Notes: generated by a model not told the origin, from the sequence alone. 64,000 nucleotides of DNA from Romanomermis culicivorax (GCA_963922205.1 CAWUHX010000229.1:372001-436000), one strand, 5' to 3'; numbered from the stretch's first letter, positions 46,111 through 58,213 are shown. Numbers and translations are program-made.

Positions 46111-48847
46111 CTACCTTGGTAAACAAAATGAAATGTATTTATTGCATGCTCTGTTATGTTGCATAAACCAATGACCAAGCATGAATTGCTGCTCTAACTG
46201 GATGCAGTCCGTATAATTTTCTAGCCATCTTGAATATTAGGACCTACTCAGACATCCTCCATCAAAATTAAATGTTCCGATTTTGGTCTAAGTTTTAGAC
46301 CCTTATTTTCAACATGGTGCATAAATAACTTTTAAGGTAAGTTGGAATTGGATCTTGCCAGTTGTTCTAGCTGCCTTCTGGTTTGTTTGACTTCTAGTTC
46401 GTTTCTTCCAGTTTGACTATGAAAGAGTAATTATCAAACTCTCATGAAAACACCACCAACTCCCCACACGTGTGAAAACATTATATCATAAACAAGGATA
46501 CTATGCAAAATTCAACAGGTGAACATAAAAAATAACATAATTAGAATAGCAGTGCTACTTTCACTTTGTTTAATATTTTGCACATCCATTTTTATGTTTT
46601 GTCTTATATTATATTTTCATGTATTTTCTTTTTTTTATGCACATGGGCTACAGTACACCCATTAGCTAAAAACTTCTGTCAAAACATGCTTCATGGGCAC
46701 ATGGCTATTTTAGGTGCTGCCGCCATCAAATTTACTTATTTTTATTATACTACACTGTGTCTGCTGCCTACTTTACATACTTTTTACCTGTCCCTCTGTG
46801 CCAGGTCTCAGCCAGTTATTATATCAAAATAAAGAGAGTCGCCAACAGCCTCCTCCATTTTCTGGTCAGTTGAGGAATCAAGTTGTATCACCCCCACCCA
46901 TTCGTCAACCTAAATTCCAAACCAGGGACTCAGTCCCCCTTCATCAAAATACTTGAAGATACAGGACTAGGTGAGTCTTCTCACTGGGTTTTCATTGTTG
47001 TGGGCTATATTTTGGGGAACTCTTCTTTAGTCCATCTTCCCCTGAGTTTCCCAATTAAGTTGGGCTCTTTCTTTTCGGGTTTGGGCTCAAAAAGGACTTT
47101 CTGATTCATAATTGGGTCCCAGATTTAGGGTCATTTCACAGATAACCTTGTCCCCATTCACAGCATCAACACTGATCAGTATGTGGCTGCCTTCAAGCTT
47201 CAACTGCAGATTTGAACAAGTTGCACTCGGCATCAGCTGGTTTGGCTTCTTTACTCATGTGACTAACAAACATTTGCAGTCTGTATTGCCTGCGTTTGAC
47301 ATCCACAAGGGTTTAGCAGCCTTCTTGTAAATTCCTTATCTAATTTCTTCTCACATTTCTTCTCATTTATCGAGCTCTCATTTAAAGATCTTCTTTAGTG
47401 TCCCCACCATAGTGGTTCCTGAGGAGCCATTGCATAGCATCTGGTTGGGCCTAGAATGTAAAGGACCCCTGTCATATTTCTTTCACTTGAATGCCTTCAT
47501 TAGATGGCTTAATGATGTCGGCCCTAGAATCGCCGCTGACCAAGAGTATGCCTCCTTGGTTGACCCCTTGTAGTCATGTAATATAGTAGGCACTGCTTGA
47601 GTCTGACTCAGCAAAGGTGTTGAGTACGCCTTCATGCAAAACTAAGTCCACCTCAGCCATTTACACTCACTAACCAGAGTCCTCTAGGGATGCCTTTTTT
47701 CCGCCATCCCTCAGATGTTTTGAGTCTGCCTTAAAAACATGGGGAGAAAGCTGGGCAAGTCCCCTCTGTGTTTATCACTTAGGAACAGTTGGGCCAAGGA
47801 TCTCCTATTCCTCTTTAATGACTGAGTGTGTCAGAATAGCACCCTTGGTACATCATGCACTGCCCTCACTGTGTGACCTGGTAGCCTCATTGCATCTCAG
47901 CGATCAGCAACCTGGCCACCAGCTGTATATAATACACCTGGAGAGTTTCCATTCTGTTTGAAATGTGAAATCCCATTTCAAACACAGCTGTAGAGGGTTA
48001 GTGAGTGTGGTCCACCATGGAACCTCCTATACAGTCCATCTCATTGTACAAACATGGCAATCACTTCTGGTGAGTGAGGCCTGTTTCCTAACTGTGCTAC
48101 CCCTTTGTGTAACTAGGTTTGTAAACTTGTTTTGTCCCTATTTATTGCTACCTTTTGAGTTCATTTCAAGTTGTCCACCTCCTTAACTCCTTAAGCTACT
48201 TCATGTGCTACTCCTGGTGAGTAGGATCTTGTCGGCTACGAGTCCACCTCACCCCAAGATTTGTAAATTAGTACCCACAGTAAACCTCCAGATAAATATC
48301 CCTTCTGGGTGGGTTTTCCATTCTAAGGAGTCATCTTGTTTTCAGCTGGGAAACTGCCATTTCATTCAAATTATATCATCTTCACTTCCTATTGTTCGGT
48401 CCAGGCCCCAATTTCAAATTTCTCATGGTCTGACCCAGTTCACCAAAGAGCAGGTTACACCTATACCTGTCACCAATGACCAGAAAAATCCCCTTCTGTG
48501 TCAACCTGACTCAACTTTACTGGGCTTTTGAGTGCTACAACCTTGTTTTTATTCCCATTCTAGCTCCATTATCATGGTCATCAGTATTCGATTACCAAAT
48601 GTGAGAACAAGCCATTCATGTCACAAAACGCCATTGCATAAGTGACAGCAGAATTCATGTGCTCCTCCACTCTGAATTCGAAAAAGTAACACATTTCTTT
48701 CACACAATAGAGACACCTCGTGTTTCCTGTCCTCTAAGTACCCAGTCCATACACACCAGTGAGCTGCTCTCTATTTAATTCGATAAAATTGCTCCACAAG
48801 CAAGAAAGTCAGTTCTAGCCACTCTATGGGAGAATGAATTCTCAGAC
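46111..48847. other. unassigned; possible LTR and leader upstream of gag
   Basis: No gene is supported. A proline-rich frame lies at 46714-46956 (SRQQPPPFSGQL, VVSPPPIRQPKF). Similar words CTGGTGAGTGAGGCCT (48067) and CTGGTGAGTAGGATCT (48212) hint at internal repeats. As this lies 5' of a plus-strand gag it may include a decayed LTR, but no pair of LTRs was found. Confidence 0.35.
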
Positions 48848-49330
48848 ATGAAGATGGAGCCTGATCTCCCATCACAGATCAAGAATAAGGTCCAGGCTGC
48901 ATTTGAGGATGTCCTTGGACCTCTCAACAAAAAGTTGGAGGCTATGAATGGTTGGACATACCCTCCATTGTCCAGCTTCATGGCCCCTCCTACCTTCTCA
49001 GGTGCTTCTGGTGAGTCAATCACCAATTTTATATCACATTTGACCTGTTTCTTTACACTCCAGGGTGTAAAGAAAACAGACCATGCATATAAAATCACGT
49101 TTTTGGAATCCTGCCTAATGGGTGCTGCTCTTGCCTCCTACTGGGACTTCAGCAGTAGATCTCGGCAACCTACCTGCTACAAAGAGTTCATGACATTTCT
49201 ATAGAAAGACTTCCAGGTTGGGGGTGACTCAGATCTGCATCAGCAGCTGATCCAAGATCCCCTACAGAAGCCAACTGAGCCAGAGATAGTCTACCTTGAA
49301 CACCTCAAGAGATTATCCATAGTAGCATAT
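48848..49330 (+). pseudogene. Ty3/gypsy gag fragment
   Basis: A 118-codon frame (48848-49204) and its continuation contain LPSQIKNKVQAAFEDVLGPL, MAPPTFSGASGESITNFIS and CFFTLQGVKKTDHAYKITFLESCL, then after a stop LQKPTEPEIVYLEHLKRL. This is the standard gypsy gag capsid layout (x-PxFSGxxGE-x-FI..L, then a second helical half). No zinc knuckle follows. The matching pol lies immediately downstream but on the opposite strand. Confidence 0.7.
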
Positions 49331-49546
49331 CTCCTGATCTACTGAGTGAAGTAGAGGACACACCTCACACTTTGCTGGCAGAAGATTGGGCATTATTGTT
49401 GTTTCCTTCAACAGGCCAGGACTTTACACTGAATTTGATTGAGCCCTACCCTGATGCAGGGTTCCCCGACCACTAATTCAAGAGTACCAACCTTTACACG
49501 AACCTATAGGAGGTCAGACTAGATGGGGGGGAGGAGGGTGTTAAAT

Positions 49547-51740
49547 TTAAAATTTTGAGGTGGAGTTCCGCAAATAATGGGTTTCTTCTTCACAGTCTTC
49601 TTCCTCCAGGTTTGCGTCATTTGGTGACACATTAAACAGTTTTGTTTGGTTCGCATGCAGGACTTCATGGCATTCAGGGTTGTGTGGGTCCATAATAGTA
49701 ATATTAGGGTACTCAACACTAATAATTCTAAAAGGTCCAAGCCACAGAGACATGAGTTTCAGTCTGAGATCCAAGGTCATTGACCTTGTATGTGACATTG
49801 TGCACTTTGTACTCATAGGTTTTTGCATGCTTATCCTGTGCATGTTGGATCTTGCATTGCACGAAGTTCAGTGCTTGCGTGAAATCTCTCTTCACTTCAT
49901 GCTGATAGCTCTCCAAGTCAATAAAGTGAAGTGGAGGGTTATAATGGAGTGCAGTATCAATGAGGAGTTCAGGTCTCTAAGCAAATACTAGTTCAGAAGC
50001 TGCAAAACCTGCCGACTCATTGGTGTGATTGTTGGGTGAGAACTCAGCATATGGGAGACGGTTATTCCAATTCTAATGTGTCTCTTTGACATACATATGT
50101 ATGCAAGTGGCCAATATTTATTGGTCCGTTCAACTTCTCCATTGGCCATTGGGTAGTATGCTGTTATGTGCAGTTTCTTTGTTGCAAAGATATTGGTTAC
50201 CTGCACCATGAGATGTGAAGTAAAGTCTGACCCTCAGTCTGATTGGAGGATAGTGGGTGCCCCATATGGACATACAATGCATGTTACATAGGAGCTGTAT
50301 TGTCGGGATGACAAAGGCCTTAACATATTTGGTGAAGTGGTTGATGAAGACCACAATAAACTGGTTACCTCAGTAATGTAATCTCTGTAATGGTCATGGG
50401 CCTTAAGCAGTCCACTCCCGTTTTTTTGAAAGGGCCTGAGACTGATATGGGCTTGAGATTGGCACAGATTTTTTGCCTGGTTGGTTTATTGACTTGACAC
50501 TTCAGGCAAGCTGTGCAATAGCATGTTAGATCTTTGGCCAGTGAGGGCCAAGAGTATTTTGCAGATATAATCTGTGTGGTTTTCCTGGAGCCTAAATGTC
50601 CGGCAAGTTCATTATCATGGTGAGCCTTAATTATTCTTCGTCTTAATGATGGATGTATGACCATGACAGGCTTCTGTATACCATTTTCCAACACTATGGT
50701 ATTGACCTTTGGAGCAAATACTGATGAACCATTTGTCCTGGTGGGACTATGTGGAGTTGCTGTATGAGGGAGTTTAAAGCAGGGTCATTAGTCAGGTATG
50801 CTTCAAGGTCTTTATCCTGTCGAGACTTGGGGATTACAGGGACAGTGAAGCATCCATACTTTTTCTCAGGTCGAGTGAACACATCTGTTTCGATGTCAAA
50901 ACGAACTTGTGTTGTAGGATCAAGCAGCCTGGACTAGCTGTCAGCATTCTGGTTCTTTGACACTTTTTGCAGTCAAATATCTAGATTTCACCCCTGCGGA
51001 AGCTAAGCTCCATCTAGTGATGCAATAGGAAGGCTTGGCTTCTTGAAGCACAGCCTTAACAGAAGTATGGTCTGTGTAGACCAGAACATCTTGCTGGTGA
51101 TGGTATGGTCAGAAGTGTTTGACAAATTTGACCACAGTCTGGGTCTCCAGTTTTGTGATAGGATAATTTTTCTCAGCAGGTTTTGGGCCATGACTAGCAT
51201 AAGCTGTTGGGTTTTCATGGCTATCTGCTCCAAGTTGTACAAGTACATCTCCAGGATGAATAGCTTTTGGAAATTTGGGCATGCCAAGACTAGGGGAGAC
51301 ATTTAGCAAAGCTTCAGTGTGTGGAAGGCTTCCTGCTGGGAAGGGCCACAGTTAAATCGGATTGGTCAGTTTTTCTTGAGGAGTGAGCACAATTTTTGAT
51401 AAACCACCCATAGTAGAATATAGGTCAAAGGAATGACTTGACCTTCTTGGGTGATTTTTGAACAGGGATATTCTTGATAGCAGATAGTTTCATGCTATTG
51501 GGTTCGATCCCTGTCTCAAATGTTTGATGTCCAAGAAATTCAACTTGGGTATGGCAGAACTTGCAATTATTGAGGTGAAGTTTCATGCCTCTATTAGACC
51601 AACATCCTAGGATTTCTGCCAAGCATCCAAGCATTTGGTCATGCATTTTGGCGAAGACCAAAATGTCATCCAGATGGACTGAAGCTGGTTTCCAATGTAA
51701 TCCTGACAGAAGCTAATTAGCACAAGTCAAGATGCATTAC
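49547..51740 (-). pseudogene. Ty3/gypsy pol: RT end, RNase H, integrase
   Basis: Minus-strand blocks in order: an HLDDILVFAKMHDQ palm motif (about 51680), GMKLHLNNCKFCHTQVEFLG (RT thumb), CPNFQKLFILEM and a KPAEKNYPITKLETQTVVKF block (RNase H), IHPSLRRRIIKAHHDNELAGH with CTACLKCQVNKPTR (integrase HHCC zinc domain, 50650-50470), GVDCLRPMTI (first catalytic Asp), FINHFTKYVKAF, ITAYYPMANGEVERTN (end of the core), and a tail including YQHEVKRDFTQALNFVQ and LGPFRIISVEYPNITI. Most blocks are separate frames. Gene order is normal. It belongs to a different lineage from the envelope-bearing copies. Confidence 0.85.
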
Positions 51741-51791
51741 TTTAACTCTTAGCATTTTTTTTACCTTATCTATTTTTTTAGAACAATAAAT

Positions 51792-52166
51792 ATGATGAAA
51801 GTTACTGATTATTTCAAGAAACCTCCTTCCTCCTCAAATCACATGCATGAAATTGGAATTATTGGCTTGGAACCAACTGAATATGAGAATATAGATTATT
51901 GGATGGAAGATTCAGATTGTGCTGCTACAACTATCAATCCAAATAATAATTTTATGGAGATTGGCCGTTAAGCTGATTTGCATCATACTGCTGATGAGAA
52001 CAATGCTGATAATTCAAATTCAATATTATCTTCTTCCAGAAATGCTGATCGGGTGACCCTAGGGAGCACTCGATTAACTTTCCAAAATGAATGGAGTAAA
52101 CAGTTTCCTTGGTTAATTGAACTTGGTGAGAATGAAGTAAAATGTTCAATATGTGAAATAAATTGA
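51792..52166 (+). pseudogene. hAT transposase N-terminus (TTF-type finger)
   Basis: A plus-strand frame starts MMKVTDYFKKPPSSS, then an acidic spacer, one in-frame TAA at 51969, and RLTFQNEWSKQFPWLIEL followed by VKCSICEIN and a TGA. This matches the start of ZMYM1/ZNF862-like hAT proteins (a basic KxxDYFxK start, then FQxxWxxxFPWL and a Cys pair). Nothing convincing of the catalytic part follows. Confidence 0.6.
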
Positions 52167-54522
52167 ATTCCAGGAATGATTGGGGTAGCTCAAAATTGAT
52201 TCCCCATTCAGCAAGCACAAAATGAGCAAGAAACATAATAAAAATCTGCTCATGATCTTGTGTTGGAGGTGCAACAAAAAATGTTATGGAACTGTCCTCA
52301 AAGTATCAATCTTTATATTCAATGTGCAAAATCGTCAAAGCCATGAATAATGTAATTAAGTGAGAGGGATGAAAAATTTTCCAAGAAGCTTCATCAATTT
52401 GTACTCACTTTGATGAATCTACGAATCCCAATGATTCAAAGTTACTTCTAGTTTATTTTAATTTTCCCTCAAGTGATCTTACCAAATCTAGTGAAATTTC
52501 ATTCCTGTGAAAGAATTAGACAGCATATGTGATACATAAACTGTTTCGAGTAAACTCGAGGATCCCTTGACTGAAATTGGTAATAGAAAAGAAGCTATTT
52601 TACATGCCTGTTGTTTGTATGAATTCAAATTGTTAAACACTAAACACTGCATGTAGGCCACGTCATCTATTCAAGCCAATTGTGTCAAGGAAGCTAGTTG
52701 TCAGATGAACACTAAGTGTTGAAGTCCTCATTTCCACTATCTTTCATGATTTTTCAGGTTTAACTAGTTCATGATGTTAACATCTAAGTATTTTTGTACT
52801 AACTGTTATTTGTACAACCATGTTTTCAAAAGATGATTAAAAAATTTTTTTGTGCAATAAATCACAAGGTAAATCTTAAATCTTCCAACTGTTTGAAGTT
52901 TTGTTTGTTTTGCTATAAGACATTTTACAGTAAAATTATTTTAACATAATGTTGAAGTTGCTTGACCTCATCAATTTGCTTTGGCCATGCTGTGCCAGAA
53001 GTTCACATAAAAGCATGTTCAGTTCAAGGGTTTCACTTTTACTGCCGAAGTTCTCTCCAGTTGATATATCTATCATGACATATTTTGATCTTGGTGATGA
53101 ATATTCAGGCTTATTTTTACATACAACATCTACACTTCAATTGGAATAGGACATTGTCATCTACTTGAGGGTCAGGATACACCTGTTGGAGTTATTCCAA
53201 CAGAAAATGGTGTCATTTTGATTATGCCCTAACTTGGCATTCTATGCAACAAATTTGAGCAAATTAATGCTGCAATGATTGAGAATCGTGAGAAGAAATT
53301 TGACATTGGATGGAAAACATTTATTTATGCTGAAACAAACAGTAAAAATATCATTGAAAATAATACAGAATTTCTGATGAATCAAAATCAGTGGTTCCAA
53401 TTTTTCTCATTAATTGATGAGAAAAGAAAAGCTAAGAAGAAATCAAGAAGCCTGAGCGGAGCAAATGATTTGATGAATATATGTGTGTTACCATATTTTT
53501 CTTCCTCTCTTTATTTTACCTTTCATTTTCATTGTTACACCCGTACATTCGTTTTCTCTTATTTTCTTTTTGTTCCTGTCCCTTTTTATACTGTCATCAG
53601 ATTCATGCTGATTACTTATGTTACGGGATTGATTTTGAGATGGGATGACTATTGAAAAAAGTGCTCTGATTATTTCCAAGTAAAATTTTAGGAAAAGTTT
53701 GCCACTTTCACACATTTTTCAAGCTTTGTATCAGAAATATGAGTTTTGCAAAATTTTTGATTATAGAGCCATGGGAAAAAATTGATACCAATCAATGACA
53801 TGGCAAATCTACCCAATGAGTTTCAACTCACACTTCATGGCAGGGAAGCTTCCCTCTGTGATGAATTCGATTTTTTGGAAAATCAACTGTGAATTTATGC
53901 ATCACAGTTGGATCTAACTGTGCTTTACCAGTTGGAGTTCTGGATCCATGATGGCATATTTGAAATGTGTCCAATGAAGTTCCCACAGATTCATATGATT
54001 CATGGATTTTTGAGTAATAGAGGTTACTTATTTTTTCCTTACTTATTTATACTAGCATTTGAATTAATGGGTCATTTTGTTCTGTTATTTGGTTTCTTTC
54101 TTTGCATATTTCCATTTATGTGTTTGAGGTCATCCAATAGAAAACATAACGTTTTTGCATTAGAATTTTCTGGATAACTGTCTGTAAAGTTTTGATGAAA
54201 ATATAACAATCAAAAGCTCTTGTGATCCTCTACAATCGTGTCAGAACAGATATTGATGAAATTTTGTTTGAAAAAGTTGACCTTTCAAGAGAGTCAAAGC
54301 AGAGGTTGTCGCCATTATATTATGAAAAAAGACAATCAAACGACCATGTATTACTGTAGTTCAACAAATATTCGGTTTTTTGGCGATTCAGTCTGCTATA
54401 TGCTAGTTTTCTTTGTTTGCCTGTTTAACCCTTGTTCGTTTTTTTAGTTCAAAATAAGTGAGGTCTGTTGGAGATTTTAGTTTCAGCCATCAAAGTTCAT
54501 AAAACCCCATCCTTGAAAATTT
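52167..54522. other. no gene recognised
   Basis: Plus-strand frames at 53275-53480 (NREKKFDIGWKTFIY) and 53908-54177 could be decayed coding sequence of the hAT remnant upstream, but no family motif is visible. The rest is AT-rich. Confidence 0.35.
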
Positions 54523-55180
54523 TCACTTAGGATCCATAGCTACCTGTTTGTTGTATTGCGCGCTCGTATACCCTCGGCTACCTACCTGCGGTTCTTGGGA
54601 GATCCAATCTGGTACGGCCCCTGACGCTAACCCGGTACTAATTACAGTCCTACTGCAGTGAGTTGAGACTTGATGCACGGAATGTTTATTGGTGAGCAAA
54701 ACACAACGGGTAGTAGAATATAACAATGAGGGTGAGTAAGAAACAAATCTGCAGAATGTCGGAAACATGAACACTAATGCCTAAAACCTCCCTATTCGGC
54801 TGATCCTTCTTTTCCTCCCTGAGCAACGAGCCACAGGGACAATAGGATATCTCGGGCCATGGCCTAAGCTGAAACTTTGCCAAAATAGGTGAACCTAACT
54901 CCAAAACACCCACTCACTGATTCTTCTTATCAAAATGGGACGTTGCAAACTTCTCAGGCCGCGTAGCTGCTCAAAACTCGTCCAAGGCGCGAAACCACCA
55001 CACACGAGGGACACAATGGCCAAAGCGCTAATGACCTTTCCTCAGTCACCGCGGCTAATTGACACGATGCCCGAATCCTACGGATCGGACGCTAATACTA
55101 TACGGTGGAGAGACGATTCTCCAACACCCAATAAAAATGGGCGACGATTTCAAGACGAAAATATTAATAACAATGAATAA
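54523..55180 (-). other. GC- and CpG-richer block, probable LTR plus leader
   Basis: Base composition is clearly more GC- and CpG-rich than the surroundings (for example GCGCGCTCGTATACCC near 54558). On the minus strand a CCAATAAACATTCCG polyadenylation-like signal lies near 54688. It is followed by about 110 bases of leader-like sequence and then ATGGATCCTAAGTG near 54530, which could be a gag start. This is what an LTR-leader-gag junction looks like. No second LTR is in the window. Alternatively it is host sequence of different origin. Confidence 0.4.
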
Positions 55181-56085
55181 AAACATTGCAACACATCTAA
55201 CATCGACTTGCAAGTAGTATGCAAAACATTTGCGCCAACCATTTATTTATTTTAGACCAAAAATATGTGACACAAACCGTTTTATCAGTTTGTTTACCTG
55301 AGAATAAATGGAAACACTTTAGCAATAAAGAAACTTTAGAAAATGAAAGTGAGGTAATTAGAGGACCAAAGGTCAGAGGAATTGACCCTCTGACATGTTC
55401 ACCTTTTTTGAACTGAGGCTTGTTTGGTTCTGCTTCCAATGGCTTATAGTAACAAGTCAGCCAGAACATCGTGGAAGAAGAAAACATCATCCAGAGTACA
55501 TCGTCAAAATTCAAAATTTTTTATATTTTTATGATGCAAAATTGACTTTTTGACTTCATTTTTCAGTGTTCGGATTTCTCGGTGTCATAATATGACAAAA
55601 AACTGTCAAAGTGTTGTGTACTTCAATGAGTTCTTGGTTTTTTTATTTAAAAAAAATGGATTTTTATGTCAAATTTTTGTGCTGTTAAAATAGAATAATA
55701 AGACGAAATCATTTGCATAGATCCTGCAAGGTAAGGATAGCCCCTTAGATTGACTCAAATTTCATCAACACTGCAATATTTTTTGAATTTTTTTCAAATT
55801 CAACATAACTCATAAGTATGCACACAATTTATACCAAATATCATGAAAAAAGTATTGAAAATTAGAAATCGTCAAAAATGCAAAGGTTCAGCAAAATTTG
55901 ACACAAAATACATCAAATTTGCAATCAAAATATTAAAAAATCCAAATATCCACATGTTTACACAAAATACATTTTTAAACTTCAAGCTTCAGGCAGGTTC
56001 TCACTGATGCTGAAGTCCTTGTCCTCTGAATGTGAAAAACCATGAAATTACCTTACTAAAGATTGCTCTGGAAAAATTCAATTTT
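55181..56085. other. no gene recognised
   Basis: A 65-codon plus-strand frame (55219-55416) contains KYVTQTVLSVCLPENKW and is protein-like but unrecognised. The remainder is AT-rich. Confidence 0.35.
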
Positions 56086-56380
56086 TTAACCCAAAGCTAA
56101 ATTTTCTGCTAGAGCACCAATGGTCTTTTCAACGAGACCCATCATGGATCCATGGTTACCCCATAAGTGCCAAATTTTGGACGTTTTGGTGCGTGAATTA
56201 AGGATAGCAATGCAACTGCTTGGATCTGAAAAATTATTTAGTTGTAGTTAGAGAAGAACTCTAAAAAGCTTGAATTCTTACTTTCTGACTGAATGATGAT
56301 AGCATCACCACCAAAACTGTTTATGATGTAGCTAACTGTCTCACTGCCCAGTCTGTCCATTGATGCAAATGTGGCATCAT
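56086..56380 (-). CDS. candidate spliced gene, two 3' exons
   Basis: On the minus strand an exon (56380-56282) preceded by GTTTCAG reads DATFASMDRLGSETV then YIINSFGGDAIIIQSE. A GTAAG donor at 56281 and a TTTTTCAG acceptor at 56226 define a 56-nt intron. The second exon (56225-56086) stays in frame through IAILNSRTKTSKIWHLWG and MMGLVEKTIGALAENLALG to TAA. Both splice sites are canonical and the phases agree, which is good evidence for a real gene or a recently active element. I do not recognise the product. Confidence 0.5.
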
Positions 56381-56715
56381 CTGAAACCTATGTATAAAAA
56401 GATCAAAAAAATTTAAATAAACCAAGGAACAGAAGTGTTATTCTGAGCATAAGTAAGAGAGTTTAGTCATAGAAAATACTGTAATAAATTGAGCCTTCAT
56501 TGAAACTTTTAGAATTCCAAAACTTGGTAATGCTTCAAGAAGTGACTTTGTATTCAAAATGCTAATTTTCAGTCTGTAACAAAGCTTGCACTGAAGCATG
56601 CTTTCTCAAACAGCACCTGATAAACTTAGACTCAGAGCTGCTATTTTCTCAAAATTTCCCACCATATATGAGCCAAAAGTAAAAAAGTTGTCTATTCTTC
56701 AGTTGTATAGTCAAA
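56381..56715. other. no gene seen
   Basis: AT-rich DNA between the minus-strand exon and the first Polinton-type gene. It may contain upstream exons of the former or a promoter for the latter. Confidence 0.35.
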
Positions 56716-57060
56716 ATGCCTTGTGATCATCTTAGACATAATATTGATTACATCAGGGTACTAGCTAAGGCTAAACCCAAGCAACGTAAAGCTATTATTA
56801 GCACTGCTGATCAGGAACTCATACTTTGTTGGTGTGAATGTATACCCAACTTCGTCGAAGGCAATATAAAAGTTGACAAAAATACCCTGAATAAATTAAG
56901 TTCCCTCAAGGGACATTTACGAGTATTAGCAGAAGGGAAAACAAGTCTCAGCAAAAGACGAGACATTCTAGAACAAAAAGGTGGATTTTTGCCTGTATTG
57001 TTGGCACCAATTTTAGGAATAGCTGGACAATTACTAGCTGATGCAATTATAAAAAGATGA
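56716..57060 (+). CDS. Polinton/adintovirus pX-like virion protein
   Basis: An intact 114-codon frame begins MPCDHLRHNIDYIRVLAK and is basic throughout. It ends with a short charged helix (SLSKRRDILEQKGG) followed by a hydrophobic tail FLPVLLAPILGIAGQL. The QKGGFLPxLLAPIL ending is characteristic of the pX-like small core protein of Polinton/Maverick elements and adintoviruses, thought to act in the virion with the DNA. Its stop overlaps the next start by four bases, viral-style packing. The frame is intact, unlike its neighbour. Confidence 0.75.
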   Translation: MPCDHLRHNIDYIRVLAKAKPKQRKAIISTADQELILCWCECIPNFVEGNIKVDKNTLNKLSSLKGHLRVLAEGKTSLSKRRDILEQKGGFLPVLLAPILGIAGQLLADAIIKR

Positions 57061-57720
57061 TGCATACAAATAAAATGATTCTTGTACGGCATGACATTGG
57101 TCATAGGGAAGATATAGCAGCTAATGTAATGACTGCTTTGGATAAAGAAATGAATCACATTTTAACTAAAAAGTCATTGCCCTCTGACAGAAAAATTATC
57201 TTATACAATCAAGTGTTGCACAGATATAGGCAGGCTATGCAGGATCAAACCAGACCTTATGAGTTGACTGTTAGTTAACCTGTTGCAGAACACTCCATTC
57301 CTGATCTGGAAGAAATAACACCTAAGCAAAAAAGCCAGACACTGCTGAAAACACTCTTGATGTTACTGCAAGAAAAGATGTTCTGTATGAAAAAAACTAT
57401 GAAAATTGCACCAAAAAAGTGGCATAGACAAGCTAAAATGTTATATGATTATACTAAAGATAATCCACACATGGAGTAGTCAGATAAAGGAGAAAAGATT
57501 CTGAAAGGCACCAAAATAAGTGGAACCTACATTGTTGATTTGATTTCTGATGTGGCAAGAGTTGGTCTGAGGTGACAGCAAGCAATAGGGTCAGAATTCT
57601 TTGTCAAGAACCTCTTAAAGAGAATGTGCCTCGAGATCTTTTTGTAAATAAGTCCAGGCTAAATGTTGGAAGCGAAAGTGATGAAACATTTGCTCCTCGG
57701 AGTGGACCCCTAGATGGTAA
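57057..57720 (+). pseudogene. Polinton-associated conserved protein of unknown function
   Basis: The frame starts MMHTNKMILV and contains LDKEMNHILTKKSLPSD and KIILYNQVLHRYRQAM, then TAA at 57276. Reading on in the same frame gives a lysine-rich linker, a second stop (TAG 57477) and GEKILKGTKISGTYIVDLIS to TGA at 57573. A +1-shifted frame (from about 57572) supplies the likely C-terminus, ENVPRDLFVNKSRL and FAPRSGPL. This block order (LYNQVLxRY, then GxxIxGSxIxDLV, then PRD) is recurrent beside pX- and pVI-like genes in animal Polintons; its role is unknown to me. Two stops and a frameshift make it a pseudogene. Confidence 0.65.
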
Positions 57721-58163
57721 AAAAATTAAGGCTTCCAAAAGCATTACAATACTTTAATGCGGAAGATTATGCAACTTGGCTTCAGTACTATGCTGAACAA
57801 GCTGAACAAACTGGCTATGGTTTCAAAGGCTTGAAAGGCACTCCCTATCAGCGTGTAGGAAATCTAGGAATCTTCTTTAGATTATTATTCAGAATGGCCA
57901 TTCCTGTTATTAAGTCAGATGCTGGCCATATTGGTAAGCAAGCACTATCCACAGGTGCACATATTGCTGGAGATTTAGCAGAAGGTCGATCTATTAAAGG
58001 GTCTCTAGAAGAACATGGCCGAGCAGCACTCTCCAAGTTGGCCCACAGTGGGGGAGATGCCTTGCAGACTGGAAGAGGCTTGGTGACTAGGCAAAAAGGT
58101 ATAAAAGTTGAGAAAAATGATATATTCTCGAAGAAAAAGAGAAGGAAACATGGCTCTAATTGA
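57714..58163 (+). CDS. Polinton/adintovirus pVI-like minor capsid protein
   Basis: An intact 149-codon frame. A helical N-terminus (YATWLQYYAEQAEQTGYGF) leads into GLKGTPYQRVGNLGIFFRLL and an amphipathic segment FRMAIPVIKSDAGHIGKQAL, then GAHIAGDLAEGRSIK, an alanine/leucine-rich helix and a very basic C-terminus (KKKRRKHG). The QxGxGxGxFFRxLFRxxxPxxK plus GKxxLxxG plus basic tail pattern is the pVI-like protein of Polintons and adintoviruses, related to the adenovirus membrane-lytic minor capsid protein. The first ATG may be slightly early. It overlaps the broken gene upstream by seven bases. Confidence 0.75.
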   Translation: MVKKLRLPKALQYFNAEDYATWLQYYAEQAEQTGYGFKGLKGTPYQRVGNLGIFFRLLFRMAIPVIKSDAGHIGKQALSTGAHIAGDLAEGRSIKGSLEEHGRAALSKLAHSGGDALQTGRGLVTRQKGIKVEKNDIFSKKKRRKHGSN

Positions 58164-58213
58164 TACAATTTCTAGTATTAGTACAAAGTCTGAATTCGAC
58201 TTTTTCACTGTAC

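Noticed and set aside
51505..51520. tRNA-like word GGTTCGATCC
   Set aside because: It lies inside the minus-strand RT thumb coding block and there is no matching acceptor, D or anticodon arm around it.
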